Assembly: GCF_042646125.1 (NCBI RefSeq)
Contig: NZ_JBHRSW010000021.1
Span: forward strand, 29,595-93,594
Source: Glaciecola flavus
GTDB lineage: Bacteria > Pseudomonadota > Gammaproteobacteria > Enterobacterales > Alteromonadaceae
Reading direction: 5' to 3'
Length of the DNA: 64,000 nucleotides
A program made the translations under genes and the position numbers. Below are positions 54,687 to 63,512 of this stretch, piece after piece. The number at the start of each line of letters is the position of its first letter. The first letter of the stretch is position 1. The notes under the pieces were generated by a model that saw only the letters and a program-made list of their open reading frames with translations, did no database searches and was not told the DNA's origin.

Positions 54687-55745
54687 ATGTTCAATAAGAA
54701 AAAACAGGTTTTGTTAATCGCCACCCTAGCGCTGAATGGTGCGGTGCTTGCTCACGAAGGTGTGCATAGCAAAAATCCAGCGGTTCAACTGGACACAATG
54801 AAGCAGGGCGCCATCATTGGTCAGGGGGAGTTTATCTTCAAAGTTAACCACAACTGGCTAGATCAACAAGGCGAAGACCACTTGGGTGCAACTCATGGTG
54901 ATATTGTATTTGATGAAGAGGGCTATTTATACGTGAGTTTTAGTGATGGGCAATTTAAAGGTATCGCTAAATTTTCGGCTGACGGTAAATTTGTTAAAAA
55001 GCTCAAGGGTCAGTACCCTGATGTACACGGCATGCTTATTCGCAAAGAAGGGGGTAGGGAATATATCTATGCGGTAAGCAATACTCAGGGCAAAATGTGG
55101 AAAATTGATCTGCAAGGCAATACTGTCTTTAGTATCAACAAAACAAAAATAGTTGAAGATTCTAAAGTTTACAAAGCTAACGATAAAGGTGAGTACCGTG
55201 TGGCACTGACGAGCGTTACGGTTGGCCCAGATGGTGACATCTTCTTAGCTGATGGATACAGCAGTAACTTTATTCATATCTATACGCATGACGGAAAATA
55301 CAAAAAATCATTTGGCGGGTGGGGGAAAGATATTGGACGATTTCATCAAGCTCACGATATCACGATTGATACGCGATTTGAGCAGCCGTACTTGGTTATC
55401 TGTAACCGCGCCAACAACCGCATTGAGCATTGGGATTTTCAAGGAAACTTTGTTCGAGTAATTAGTGAAGGTCTGCGTATGCCCGGAAAAATCGCATTCT
55501 GGGAAGATAATATGATCGTAGCTGAGTTAAAGGGGCGGGTCAGTATATTAGACAAAGATCATGAAATTGTTGCCCATTTAGGCGAAAACAGTGTGGGCTT
55601 GAGTGGCAATTATCATGCTGAGCCAGAGCAATGGAAACAGGGGGAATTCTTGGCACCGCATACAGCAAAATTCGATAAGCTTGGCAATCTATATGTGATG
55701 GATTGGAATTATCTTGGCCGGGTCACACAACTAGTTAAGCAATAA
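54687..55745 (+). CDS. Exported NHL-repeat beta-propeller protein
   Basis: A 352-residue secreted protein: signal peptide ending near VLAHEG, then a six-bladed NHL-type propeller with repeats such as GDIVFDEEGYLYVSFSDGQ, SVTVGPDGDIFLADGYSSNFIHIY, GRFHQAHDITIDTRFEQPYLVICNRANNRIEHW and TAKFDKLGNLYVMDWNYLGRV. Proteins of this type resemble the peptidyl-alpha-hydroxyglycine amidating lyase fold, but the catalytic residues were not verified. It is fourth in the run, 27 bases after the cytochrome gene. A role as substrate-binding or lyase partner of the module is inference. Confidence 0.83.
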   Translation: MFNKKKQVLLIATLALNGAVLAHEGVHSKNPAVQLDTMKQGAIIGQGEFIFKVNHNWLDQQGEDHLGATHGDIVFDEEGYLYVSFSDGQFKGIAKFSADGKFVKKLKGQYPDVHGMLIRKEGGREYIYAVSNTQGKMWKIDLQGNTVFSINKTKIVEDSKVYKANDKGEYRVALTSVTVGPDGDIFLADGYSSNFIHIYTHDGKYKKSFGGWGKDIGRFHQAHDITIDTRFEQPYLVICNRANNRIEHWDFQGNFVRVISEGLRMPGKIAFWEDNMIVAELKGRVSILDKDHEIVAHLGENSVGLSGNYHAEPEQWKQGEFLAPHTAKFDKLGNLYVMDWNYLGRVTQLVKQ

Positions 55746-55777
55746 TTGATATTTTGATTTACGTTGATTTGGCGTTA

Positions 55778-55803
55778 AATGGCGACACAGGCGCGTCGCC
55801 ATT
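55778..55803. terminator. Hairpin between converging genes
   Basis: AATGGCGAC (55778-55786) pairs with GTCGCCATT (55795-55803) around an eight-base loop. It sits between the stop codons of the NHL gene (55745) and the first fucosidase (55836), so it may end transcription from both sides, although no long T-run follows in either direction. Confidence 0.6.
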
Positions 55804-55835
55804 GCTGTGTTGTTATCACTGAGTATTAACTCACT

Positions 55836-57473
55836 TTATTTGTTCATAGAGCTTTGATCCAGTCCGGTCATTTTGGCCAAGGTTTTTTTCTCAATGATTT
55901 TAAAAGCATAAGCTACCTGCTTAGGCGCAGCATCTTTTAAAGTAATGCGCAGGCCAGTGCTATCTCGTGACCAACTCTTAACCACATCACCAACCAATGC
56001 CTCAACGGCCGCAATTTCCCCTTTGTACAGTTTTAGATCATCTGCAAGAGACTTGATAACGAGTTCTTGTGTGGGCGTACCCAAGGCAATGGCGTACAGC
56101 ATTTCCCCTTTGGTGGTGAAGCGCACGTCCTTTTCTCCATAGGCGACTGGTTTTGTAAAATGACCATCTCCTTTCATTTGAGTTGGCCCTTCACCATAGA
56201 CTATCCACGGACGAGTTTCATAGATCGCTTCGTTGTTGACTTTCATCCAAGCACCAAGCGCGCGTAAGATGTCACGTTGGTTTTGTGGAATGCTCCCATC
56301 TGCCCTTGGAGAAATATTTAATAATAGTTGACCGTTTTTAGACACAATATCGATAAATTCATGAATGATTCGCTCTTTCGATTTGAGTGGCATGTTGTTT
56401 GTAAAAGACCAAGTCCATATTGCCATTGTGTCATCCGTAAGCCATGGCAAGTCAGTCAATTCATCTCTTCGACCTTGCTCAAAGTCTTCAACAGAAAAGC
56501 TAGTAGGCATGTCGGTGTGTTTGTGGGTCATCATTACATCCTTACCCCACTCGATACCTTTGTTGAAGTAATAACTCGCAAATTCGTAACGATATTTTTC
56601 AGGAATTTGATCTAACCAAGTATCAAACCAAACTAAATCAGGCTGGTATTTGTCAACGACTTCCTTGAGCATTCCTAACCATACGTCTTCTAGCCAGACT
56701 TGTTCATCCATGTTGCCATAGAGTAGCTGCAACTTTGGATCATCCGATGCTGTTGCTAAGCCTTCAATCCACGGATAGTGGGAATTCCAATATGCGTGAT
56801 ATATGCTGTCATCCCAAGGTGCGGGTTCAAGCGCTTCTTGAGGTGATAGGCCTGCATACCGCTGAAGGTTTCTGGCGTGGTGGAAGGTGGTTACCAGTTT
56901 TATGCCTCTTTTCCTAAGTGCTTGAGCCAACTCTCCGGTTATGTCGCGTTTCGGTCCAATGTCTTTGACGTCCCACGGTGTAATAGCGCTGTCCCAAAGC
57001 GCGTAGCCGTCATGGTGAATTGCAACGGGACCAGCGAAACGGGCACCTGTTTCATAAAACAACTGCGCCCATTCTTCCGCATCAAAGTGCTCAGCAGTAA
57101 ACTGATGAAACAACTCGTGATATGGTGTAGTTGATGGATGACCAAAGTTTTCGGTATGCCAGCCAAGCAAATCGTGATGATATCCTGGGGTGTTTCCCAG
57201 CCAATCCTCGTCTTGCATATCGAAATGCATCCAACGAGGGTACCATTCGTTCTGCTTTGCCGCGACGGTGTAAGGCCCCCATGTAAAATAAATGCCTAAT
57301 TTAGCATCGCGAAACCATTTCGGCGCGGCTTGGTGTTTGGATAATGATGTTTCTTCTGATGCGTAGTGCTTAGTAGTGTTGTGGCTACTTGCACAAGCAT
57401 TTAGCAAAAGGATCGAGAGCAAGGCACAGAGTGCCTTGCTGAGCTTGATTGTTTGCAAAGACAAGATGGTCAT
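55836..57473 (-). CDS. Alpha-L-fucosidase GH29, copy 2
   Basis: A 545-residue predicted exported glycoside hydrolase of family GH29, which releases alpha-linked L-fucose. A signal sequence ends in LLLNACASS, a lipobox-like LNAC. Then PKWFRDAKLGIYFTWGPYTV opens the barrel. The nucleophile should be Asp284 in PDLVWFDTWLDQ. The C-terminal part (about 430-530) is a beta-sandwich. The acid/base residue is variable in this family and was not assigned. The gene follows its paralogue directly, with the start abutting the upstream stop. Confidence 0.88.
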   Translation of the reverse strand: MTILSLQTIKLSKALCALLSILLLNACASSHNTTKHYASEETSLSKHQAAPKWFRDAKLGIYFTWGPYTVAAKQNEWYPRWMHFDMQDEDWLGNTPGYHHDLLGWHTENFGHPSTTPYHELFHQFTAEHFDAEEWAQLFYETGARFAGPVAIHHDGYALWDSAITPWDVKDIGPKRDITGELAQALRKRGIKLVTTFHHARNLQRYAGLSPQEALEPAPWDDSIYHAYWNSHYPWIEGLATASDDPKLQLLYGNMDEQVWLEDVWLGMLKEVVDKYQPDLVWFDTWLDQIPEKYRYEFASYYFNKGIEWGKDVMMTHKHTDMPTSFSVEDFEQGRRDELTDLPWLTDDTMAIWTWSFTNNMPLKSKERIIHEFIDIVSKNGQLLLNISPRADGSIPQNQRDILRALGAWMKVNNEAIYETRPWIVYGEGPTQMKGDGHFTKPVAYGEKDVRFTTKGEMLYAIALGTPTQELVIKSLADDLKLYKGEIAAVEALVGDVVKSWSRDSTGLRITLKDAAPKQVAYAFKIIEKKTLAKMTGLDQSSMNK

Positions 57474-59045
57474 CTATTGACCAATCTTAAAGGCATAAGC
57501 TAACTGTGTCGGAGCACCCTTTTTAAGGGTGATCTTGAGACCGTCATGTTCCTGAACCCAAGATTCAACATAATCACCATTGAGTGAGGTGACAGAAGTA
57601 ATAGGTTCTTCCTGTAAACTATTGTTGGTAGCTAGCGCGACGATGGTTAAAGTCTCTTTGGGCGTACCGAGTGCAATTGCGTATACTTGATCACCGCGCG
57701 TTGTAAACCGGATGTCTTTTTCAGTATACTTGGTAGCTTGTGCAAAGTGGCCATCACCTTTCATACGCGTTGGTCCCTCGCCATAGATTAGCCAAGGGCG
57801 CGTTTCATAAATTGCTTCACCATTAACACGTAACCAATCCCCTAGGTCTTTTAAGACTTTTCTCTGATCATCTGGAATCGTGCCGTCATACCTCGGCGAT
57901 AAGTTAAGTAGCAATTGCCCGTTTTTGGATACGATGTCGATAAAATCGTGTAGTACGCGAGACGATGTTTTTACTGGTAAGTTTTCTACATAAGACCAGC
58001 TATTTAAAGAAATAGTATCATCTGTTAGCCAAGGCTCCACTGTAAGGGAGTTTCGTCTGCCTTGTTCAAAATCCTCGACAGATACAGTTTCAGGCATATC
58101 AGTATCTTTGTGCGTGATCATAACATCCTTGCCCCAAGTGTGCGCAGCATTTAAATAGTATGCAGCGAACTCAAAGCGCTTTTCCCATGGGATTAAATCT
58201 AGCCATGTGTCGAACCAGATCAGATCGGGTTGATAGTTATCAATGACTTCTTGTAAGGAGCCTAACCAAAATTCTTCCAACCATTGTTCTTCAGGTAAAT
58301 TACCATATAGCAAGCGTAGTTTAGGGTCTGTTGAAGACGTAGCTAGGTCTTTATCCCAAGGGTAGTGAGAGTTCCAAAACGCATGGTAACTATCTAAATG
58401 TCCATACCTAGAGGTAGCTTCTTGAAAACTCATCCCTTGATAACGTTGGAGGTGTCTGGCGTGGTGGAAAGTCGCAACAGTTTTCATTCCTCTTTTTCTT
58501 AATTCTTTATATAGCTCACCCATCACATCGACCTTCGGTGTGGTATCCGAGGTGTTCCAAGGGGTCACGTCACTGTCCCATAGCGCATATCCGTCATGAT
58601 GCATGGCGATAGGCCCTGCAAAGCGCGCTCCGGCCAACTCGAACAAATCTACCCATTCTTCTGCGTCAAAGTGTTCTGCAGTAAATAAATCTATCATGTC
58701 GTGATAAGCAAAGCCTTCACCGAATTTTTCTTCATGCCATGCGTGTAGATCGTGGTGGTAACCGGGTTTTTTACCTTCCCAATCACTTTCTGTCGCGCGG
58801 AAATGCATCCAACGTGGGTACCATTCGTTTTGTTTTTCTGCAACTGTATAGGGACCCCAAGTAAAATAGATACCCAGTTTAGCGTCTCTAAACCATTCAG
58901 GCGCTTCATAGTGTTTGGCTAATGAGCGCTCATTAGGCGCATACAATGGCTCGGATTTAGCAGCTTTACTTTGAGGAGGAACTTGTGTGCATGAGAGCGT
59001 AGCCAAGGCTACAGCGAGAATAGAAGAACGTTTAAAAAATGTCAT
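57474..59045 (-). CDS. Alpha-L-fucosidase GH29, copy 1
   Basis: A 523-residue GH29 enzyme closely related to the neighbouring copy: PEWFRDAKLGIYFTWGPYTVAEKQNEWYPRWMHF, ARFAGPIAMHHDGYALWDSDVTPWN, nucleophile Asp279 in PDLIWFDTWLDLIP, SKNGQLLLNLSPRYDGTIP, and a C-terminal beta domain. The N-terminus has a signal with LSC, suggesting lipidation of a surface or periplasmic enzyme. It follows the royal-jelly-type propeller gene after 86 bases on the same strand, and its paralogue begins right at its stop codon. Confidence 0.88.
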   Translation of the reverse strand: MTFFKRSSILAVALATLSCTQVPPQSKAAKSEPLYAPNERSLAKHYEAPEWFRDAKLGIYFTWGPYTVAEKQNEWYPRWMHFRATESDWEGKKPGYHHDLHAWHEEKFGEGFAYHDMIDLFTAEHFDAEEWVDLFELAGARFAGPIAMHHDGYALWDSDVTPWNTSDTTPKVDVMGELYKELRKRGMKTVATFHHARHLQRYQGMSFQEATSRYGHLDSYHAFWNSHYPWDKDLATSSTDPKLRLLYGNLPEEQWLEEFWLGSLQEVIDNYQPDLIWFDTWLDLIPWEKRFEFAAYYLNAAHTWGKDVMITHKDTDMPETVSVEDFEQGRRNSLTVEPWLTDDTISLNSWSYVENLPVKTSSRVLHDFIDIVSKNGQLLLNLSPRYDGTIPDDQRKVLKDLGDWLRVNGEAIYETRPWLIYGEGPTRMKGDGHFAQATKYTEKDIRFTTRGDQVYAIALGTPKETLTIVALATNNSLQEEPITSVTSLNGDYVESWVQEHDGLKITLKKGAPTQLAYAFKIGQ

Positions 59046-59131
59046 TGATAAAAAACTATTTGTTATTAGTGTGTAAATCTATTGTCGCCATTTGCCAGAG
59101 TGTTTCACATATCACTGTTTTTATCGGACGT

Positions 59132-60223
59132 TTATCTGCCTATTTCTGCTTTTGCAAGGGCTTTAAATCTGATGACTTTGAATTCTCCAAGAGTGGCTGC
59201 TTTTCCGTCGTTTAATACTGGCGAACGGTGTAGCTCATTAATTGTGGCGTAAACATAGTCATTAGGACCAATGGCTAGACCATCTGGCCAAGACAAGTCG
59301 TCTCGTTTAAACAGCGTTTTATAGTTGCCATCTGCTTGCGTCATGCCAATTGAATCATCTGTTATAGAGGTCACATAAACGTTGCCGGCATTGTCTATTG
59401 TGATCCCATCAGAAATAGGCTTGTCTCCATATCGCTGTATGCGTTTAACTAACTCTTTTTCACTTAACTGATTGTCTAGTAAATCTTTAGTACTAATCCG
59501 ATAGATACTCCTGCCAGTCATGGCGCCAAAGTATACAAACTCGCTTTTGTGATCGATGGTTATGGGGTTGATACCTAGTCGGGCAGTTTGCCCTCCCAAC
59601 TTAACGAGCTTTCCGTCAATCACCATATCCAAGGGTTCGGCTTTGGTTTGTGCGGCGCTCTCAAGCACGCGTCTTGCGTGCCCAGTGTTGAGGTCAACAA
59701 CAATAATCGAACCAGTGCCGGTATCGGCAATAAAGATTGCATTGTTTTTACTATCTATGGCTAGGTCATTCAGAAAGCTAGTTGATTTAATTACGGGTTT
59801 AGCCAAATAAATTACCTTATGCAACTTTTCCTTTGTGGTATCCCAGCCTATTAGTCGTCCTGCGTGTTCATCGCCAGATACGTCTAGCATCCAAAGTATG
59901 CCGAACTTATCTACGTTCAGACCTAAAACACCGTATAACCCGCCGTGCTCTCGTTCTTGTGCAGCATATGCCCAATCTGAATTTGGGTAAGGGCGGGTAG
60001 TACCGTCTTTCAGTAGTTCAACAACCCGAAGGGGTTTAAAGTAGAACTCATGGACACTCAAAAATATGCGTCCTTCAGGCGATATCGCTATGTTGCCAGG
60101 GGGTGTATCTTGGTTAAATGTAGCGACTACTTCCATTGACGTTTGATTTGCAGTGGCGTTAAAGCAAAGTAGCAATGCTATCGTTTTGATTGCCATGCAA
60201 ATATATTTATTAGTGTAAGCCAT
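59132..60223 (-). CDS. Yellow/major royal jelly family beta-propeller protein
   Basis: A 363-residue exported protein similar to the bacterial yellow/MRJP (L-dopachrome tautomerase-related) family of six-bladed propellers: TPPGNIAISPEGRIFLSVHEFYFKPLRVVEL, FGILWMLDVSGDE, FLNDLAIDSKNNAIFIADTGTGSIIVVDL, and SDGITIDNAGNVYVTSITDDSIG. A signal peptide lies in MAIKTIALLLCFNATANQ. The start may be the ATG at 60223 or the methionine at 60193. The reaction is unknown, with sugar-lactone hydrolysis as one possibility from fold alone. It appears first in a unit with the two fucosidases. Confidence 0.82.
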   Translation of the reverse strand: MAYTNKYICMAIKTIALLLCFNATANQTSMEVVATFNQDTPPGNIAISPEGRIFLSVHEFYFKPLRVVELLKDGTTRPYPNSDWAYAAQEREHGGLYGVLGLNVDKFGILWMLDVSGDEHAGRLIGWDTTKEKLHKVIYLAKPVIKSTSFLNDLAIDSKNNAIFIADTGTGSIIVVDLNTGHARRVLESAAQTKAEPLDMVIDGKLVKLGGQTARLGINPITIDHKSEFVYFGAMTGRSIYRISTKDLLDNQLSEKELVKRIQRYGDKPISDGITIDNAGNVYVTSITDDSIGMTQADGNYKTLFKRDDLSWPDGLAIGPNDYVYATINELHRSPVLNDGKAATLGEFKVIRFKALAKAEIGR

Positions 60224-60256
60224 GAGTTATTTACCTTTAAGGTTAGTGAATGCTTA

Positions 60257-60907
60257 TTACTTTAATTGGGCAAGCACTTCCAGTACTTTGCTTGGTTCAG
60301 TGCGATAGGTGTAGTCTGCATTGACATCGGCAAAGGCAACTTTGCCGTTTTCTGCAATTACGAATGTCGCCGCTAAAGGCAATTCAAATACACCCTCGCC
60401 ATTATGTGACTCTACATCTATGCCAAAGCCCTTATATATCGGACGTAAACTCTCAGGCAATGAAAAGACAATCCCCAGCTTTTTTGAAAACTCGGATTTT
60501 GGATCGGATAACACTGAAAATTTTAATTCGTTTTTCTCAGCAGTACTAAGTGAGGCATCAGGAAGCTCAGGTGTGATAGCCACTAAGCGTGCACCTTGGG
60601 CACTGATGTCTTCCAAAATAGACTGATAAGCACGTAACTCTAAATTGCAATACGGGCACCAACCCCCGCGATAGAAAGTAATAACGACAGGGCCTGTTTT
60701 GATTATCTCAGCGAGAGAAACGCTTTTGCCTAGCTGATCTGTTAGCAAAAAGTGGGGAAAAGTATCACCTGTTTTTGGTGCGTTTTCTTCTAACGCCGCT
60801 GCCTTTAATGTTTCGGTTTCGGCGAGCATAACCTCTAACTTGTCTGCTGGAATGTTTTGTGCGGATGCTTCTTTTACTTCGTTTAGTTGTTTACCTAAGG
60901 TCATCAT
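60257..60907 (-). CDS. Peroxiredoxin-like protein (AhpC/TSA family)
   Basis: A 216-residue thioredoxin-fold protein of the AhpC/TSA family. The thiol site is in FYRGGWCPYCNLELRAYQSILED, which has a CxxC arrangement rather than the single peroxidatic cysteine of classic peroxiredoxins. The frame extends to 60922, but the ATG at 60907 follows AGGTAAT and gives MMTLGKQLNEV. It is divergent from a TetR gene, and an operator copy lies only about 20 bases upstream of its start, so repression by TetR is likely. The signal is unknown; oxidants or electrophiles are plausible. Confidence 0.85.
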   Translation of the reverse strand: MMTLGKQLNEVKEASAQNIPADKLEVMLAETETLKAAALEENAPKTGDTFPHFLLTDQLGKSVSLAEIIKTGPVVITFYRGGWCPYCNLELRAYQSILEDISAQGARLVAITPELPDASLSTAEKNELKFSVLSDPKSEFSKKLGIVFSLPESLRPIYKGFGIDVESHNGEGVFELPLAATFVIAENGKVAFADVNADYTYRTEPSKVLEVLAQLK

Positions 60908-60925
60908 ATTACCTATATACATTTA

Positions 60926-60947
60926 ATTTTGAATGATTGTTCAAAAT
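60926..60947. promoter_or_regulatory. TetR operator, copy 1
   Basis: ATTTTGAA (60926-60933) and TTCAAAAT (60940-60947) form a perfect eight-base inverted repeat with a six-base centre TGATTG. It overlaps the leader of the peroxiredoxin gene and matches the second copy 54 bases away except for one centre base. It is very probably bound by the adjacent TetR protein. Confidence 0.82.
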
Positions 60948-60979
60948 GTTACTTTGCGATAGCTGTTTCGTCAAGAAAT

Positions 60980-61001
60980 ATTTTGAATGAGTGTTCAAAA
61001 T
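60980..61001. promoter_or_regulatory. TetR operator, copy 2
   Basis: ATTTTGAA and TTCAAAAT separated by TGAGTG, the same arms as copy 1. It lies about 100 bases upstream of the TetR start, so the regulator probably controls itself as well as the peroxiredoxin gene. The 54-base spacing is about five helical turns, putting both on the same face of DNA. Confidence 0.82.
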
Positions 61002-61103
61002 GTTGTTTAATACGTATGTTGCGTTTACGGAGTCAGGATATCGCGAAGAAATTTTGCAATCCTGCTCAATTGATACGCGGAGTTTTCCCTAGGAATGAGT
61101 TAA

Positions 61104-61670
61104 ATGGCGAATAAAAAGTTTCAGCTTGATGCTGTGTTAGCATCGGCGACTGAAGTGTTTTGGCAATATGGCTATCATGGCACTAGCATCCAGCAGCTGG
61201 TAAATGCAACAGGTTTGAAACCGGGGAGTTTATATCGAGAATTTGATAGCAAAGATGGCTTGTACAAGCGCACCTTATCACGGTATGCATTAAACACTGT
61301 TGCAGAAGTCAATGCGCATATAGCCGATCACAAAGATGTCTGTGAAGGCATTCGACATATACTTGCCCAAACAATCGAAGTGTCGAAAGAAACTAATTAT
61401 TGCGGGTGCTTTTTAATTAAGAGTCAGTTAGAGCTTTCTTCTCACAATCGCGAAATTTATCATTCAGTTTTAGCTGAGTTAAAAACAATAGAAGCGAACT
61501 ATGCTTCACAACTCAAAAGCATGTTTTCTGTAGAAGATAGCGCTCTTTATGCAAAGCAAATCATGATGGTTATTTTCGGGATACGTGTTTATGGGTATCA
61601 AAAAGAAAACTTAGCAGCACTCAAATCAACGACCCGGTCTTTGTTACCTTGGTTGTATGGCAATATGTAG
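61104..61670 (+). CDS. TetR/AcrR family transcriptional regulator
   Basis: A 188-residue regulator. The HTH occupies about residues 8-50 (DAVLASATEVFWQYGYHGTSIQQLVNATGLKPGSLYREFDSKDGLY). The ligand-binding C-terminal domain has a cysteine-bearing ETNYCGCFLIKSQLEL, which could sense electrophiles or oxidants. The start ATG follows GGAATGAGTTAA. It is divergent from the peroxiredoxin gene and shares the region with two identical operators, so it most likely represses both genes until an inducer arrives. Confidence 0.92.
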   Translation: MANKKFQLDAVLASATEVFWQYGYHGTSIQQLVNATGLKPGSLYREFDSKDGLYKRTLSRYALNTVAEVNAHIADHKDVCEGIRHILAQTIEVSKETNYCGCFLIKSQLELSSHNREIYHSVLAELKTIEANYASQLKSMFSVEDSALYAKQIMMVIFGIRVYGYQKENLAALKSTTRSLLPWLYGNM

Positions 61671-61688
61671 CATTTATCGTAACTATAC

Positions 61689-62747
61689 TTAAGCGCTTTT
61701 CACCAAATTTTTTTTGTACCCTTTTGGCAAATGTCCAGTGATATTTGGATGCGCAGATAACTTTTTAACATTTAATTCTGCCAATAGACCTTCACCCAAA
61801 TCCGGTTTGCGTATTTGGTCAGTTTTGTAGTTAGTTTTTTCAAATGTTGCTTTGAATTTTTCATTGGCTAAGTGTTTTTTGTAGGGGCGACTTTTTCGAG
61901 ATTGTTCTGCAATCCAAGTAAAAGAATGCGCTCTACTAAAACGGCGAAAACTATCAAACACAAAATTTTCCTCTACATACCGATCACTGTGAGCAATCAA
62001 GGTGTCGAGCAGCATGTACTCCAAGCTTGAAATGTTATTCTGATCTAGAACAAGTGAAGCCTCGAAGGTACTGTATTCTTTGAACTGTTCGTCATTTGAG
62101 TTTGTCGTAAGTGGCTGTTTCTCTATGATAAACTCAAACAGAAACCGAGTAGAATCGATTGTTACCACATTGTGAATAAGTATTTTTCGCCCTAAAAATC
62201 GAAGTGGGCGTATTCGTTTTCTTACCTGTGTGTCGAGCTCAGTATTTTGCTCTGAAGGTAGAGCTGTAGGTTCTATGGATGCGGCTTTCTTCAACATATT
62301 TATGTCTTGATGGCAACTAAGGGGGGCACTTTTAATCGCTAATCTATTGTCTGTCCAAGTAAAAAGTTCACGAACCTCATGTTCTCGGACTTTCTTAATC
62401 GCGAGCATAGTGGTTTGGATGATTTCGGAGCTAGGTGTATCGCTATCAATTCGCCATTTCCTCCCATAAACAATTTTGGGTGGATACTCATGGTTACCTA
62501 ATTGATAATTCTCTTCTCCAATCACACCAACTTGGATGTACAAACCATTGTCATTAATGCCTGAGAACAATAGTATTTCATCAGAAAATGAAATTTTACT
62601 GAGTATCTCTTCAACAGATTTCAAATTGTGATGATAGGTTATGTAATGCTGTGGTAAGTGTTGTGTGTCATTTCCGATATCTACGGTTTTTGCACCTGGA
62701 ATGACTTTTTCGCCATGAGCGATATAAACAAGAGATGACACTGACAT
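61689..62747 (-). CDS. Unrecognised 352-aa protein
   Basis: I do not recognise this protein. It has no signal peptide or membrane segment, and a mix of strands and helices, with a middle part (LRFLGRKILIHNVVTIDSTRFLFEFIIEKQPL) like a beta-rich domain and a basic C-terminus (FTWIAEQSRKSRPYKKHL). The start ATG at 62747 follows GGAG. It converges on the TetR gene, with 18 bases between the stops. Composition is coding-like. It could be an accessory gene, but nothing in the sequence fixes its role. Confidence 0.6.
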   Translation of the reverse strand: MSVSSLVYIAHGEKVIPGAKTVDIGNDTQHLPQHYITYHHNLKSVEEILSKISFSDEILLFSGINDNGLYIQVGVIGEENYQLGNHEYPPKIVYGRKWRIDSDTPSSEIIQTTMLAIKKVREHEVRELFTWTDNRLAIKSAPLSCHQDINMLKKAASIEPTALPSEQNTELDTQVRKRIRPLRFLGRKILIHNVVTIDSTRFLFEFIIEKQPLTTNSNDEQFKEYSTFEASLVLDQNNISSLEYMLLDTLIAHSDRYVEENFVFDSFRRFSRAHSFTWIAEQSRKSRPYKKHLANEKFKATFEKTNYKTDQIRKPDLGEGLLAELNVKKLSAHPNITGHLPKGYKKNLVKSA

Positions 62748-62893
62748 ATTTTCTCCGAACTAATAAGTTATCGTCAGAGTTAGGATACAATTACCTAAAA
62801 ACGAAATAAATAAGATGTATGGAATTTATAATTACAATATTTGGAATAATTGGTAGTGGCAAATTTTCCAATTCGAAAGTCACTTGCAGTTAT

Positions 62894-62926
62894 ACGGCGG
62901 GACTACACTTAAAAGTAGCCCTGCCG
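62894..62926. repeat. Imperfect hairpin between the 352-aa gene and the VOC gene
   Basis: Thirteen-base arms (62894-62906 and 62914-62926), beginning ACGGC and ending GCCGT, match at 11 of 13 positions around a seven-base loop. It lies 54-86 bases past the stop of the minus-strand VOC gene and may work as its terminator, although the T-run is poor. The rest of this 232-base gap is AT-rich and empty of supported genes. Confidence 0.5.
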
Positions 62927-62979
62927 TTCTTGGAGTTACTGCAAAGACGTATCCAAGTGAGCATAAACGTTTTTTGTTC

Positions 62980-63372
62980 TTACTCAGCAGGAACCATGCA
63001 AAAAGCATTGAGTTTGTTGCCATCTAAATCCCTGAAGTAAGCAGCATAAAAGCCAGAAGAGGCATTTTCTGGCCTGAAGCCAGGTTTGCCCTCGCAACTT
63101 CCGCCTAGCTCAAGTGCCTTGTTGTAGAAAGCGCGCACTGCTTCTGGCGTATCTAAAATCACGGCTACCATCGTACCATTCCCCACGGTCGCGGCTTGTT
63201 TGTTGAACGGGATTGTCACGGCTAGACCACACTCATTTTGAGAGCGAGCCCAAGCGACAAAATAATCAGGCTCTTCCATAAATCGCCCTGCACCGATTGT
63301 TGCAAATAATTCATCATAGAAAGCGCAGGCACGAGGTAAATCTGAAGTGCCCACTGTCACATATCCAATCAT
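62980..63372 (-). CDS. VOC (glyoxalase/bleomycin resistance) family protein
   Basis: A 130-residue vicinal-oxygen-chelate protein: IGYVTVGTSDLPRACAFYDELFATIGAGRF, then GTMVAVILDTPEAVRAFYNKALELGGSCEGKPGFRPE and YFRDLDGNKLNAFC. The metal-binding residues of glyoxalase I are not clearly conserved, so the reaction cannot be named. The frame extends to 63456, but the ATG at 63372 follows AAGGAA and gives the normal N-terminus. It is divergent from a YafY-type regulator, a common pairing for this protein group. Confidence 0.88.
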   Translation of the reverse strand: MIGYVTVGTSDLPRACAFYDELFATIGAGRFMEEPDYFVAWARSQNECGLAVTIPFNKQAATVGNGTMVAVILDTPEAVRAFYNKALELGGSCEGKPGFRPENASSGFYAAYFRDLDGNKLNAFCMVPAE

Positions 63373-63512
63373 TGTAAGTTTCCTTCTGTTTTTAAGTTGT
63401 ATGTTGTCTAATCCGTCACGAGTTTTGACGTTTTTGAATGATAGGGCTTGACTCATGACAGTTGGTGTCAGCAGACTCTCGCTATGATCAAATTAAGTTA
63501 AATAGTGGAGTG

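Noticed and set aside
62819..63040. 73-codon plus-strand frame between the 352-aa gene and the VOC gene.
   Set aside because: It runs through a hairpin and into the VOC gene on the other strand, with no ribosome site and no recognisable sequence.
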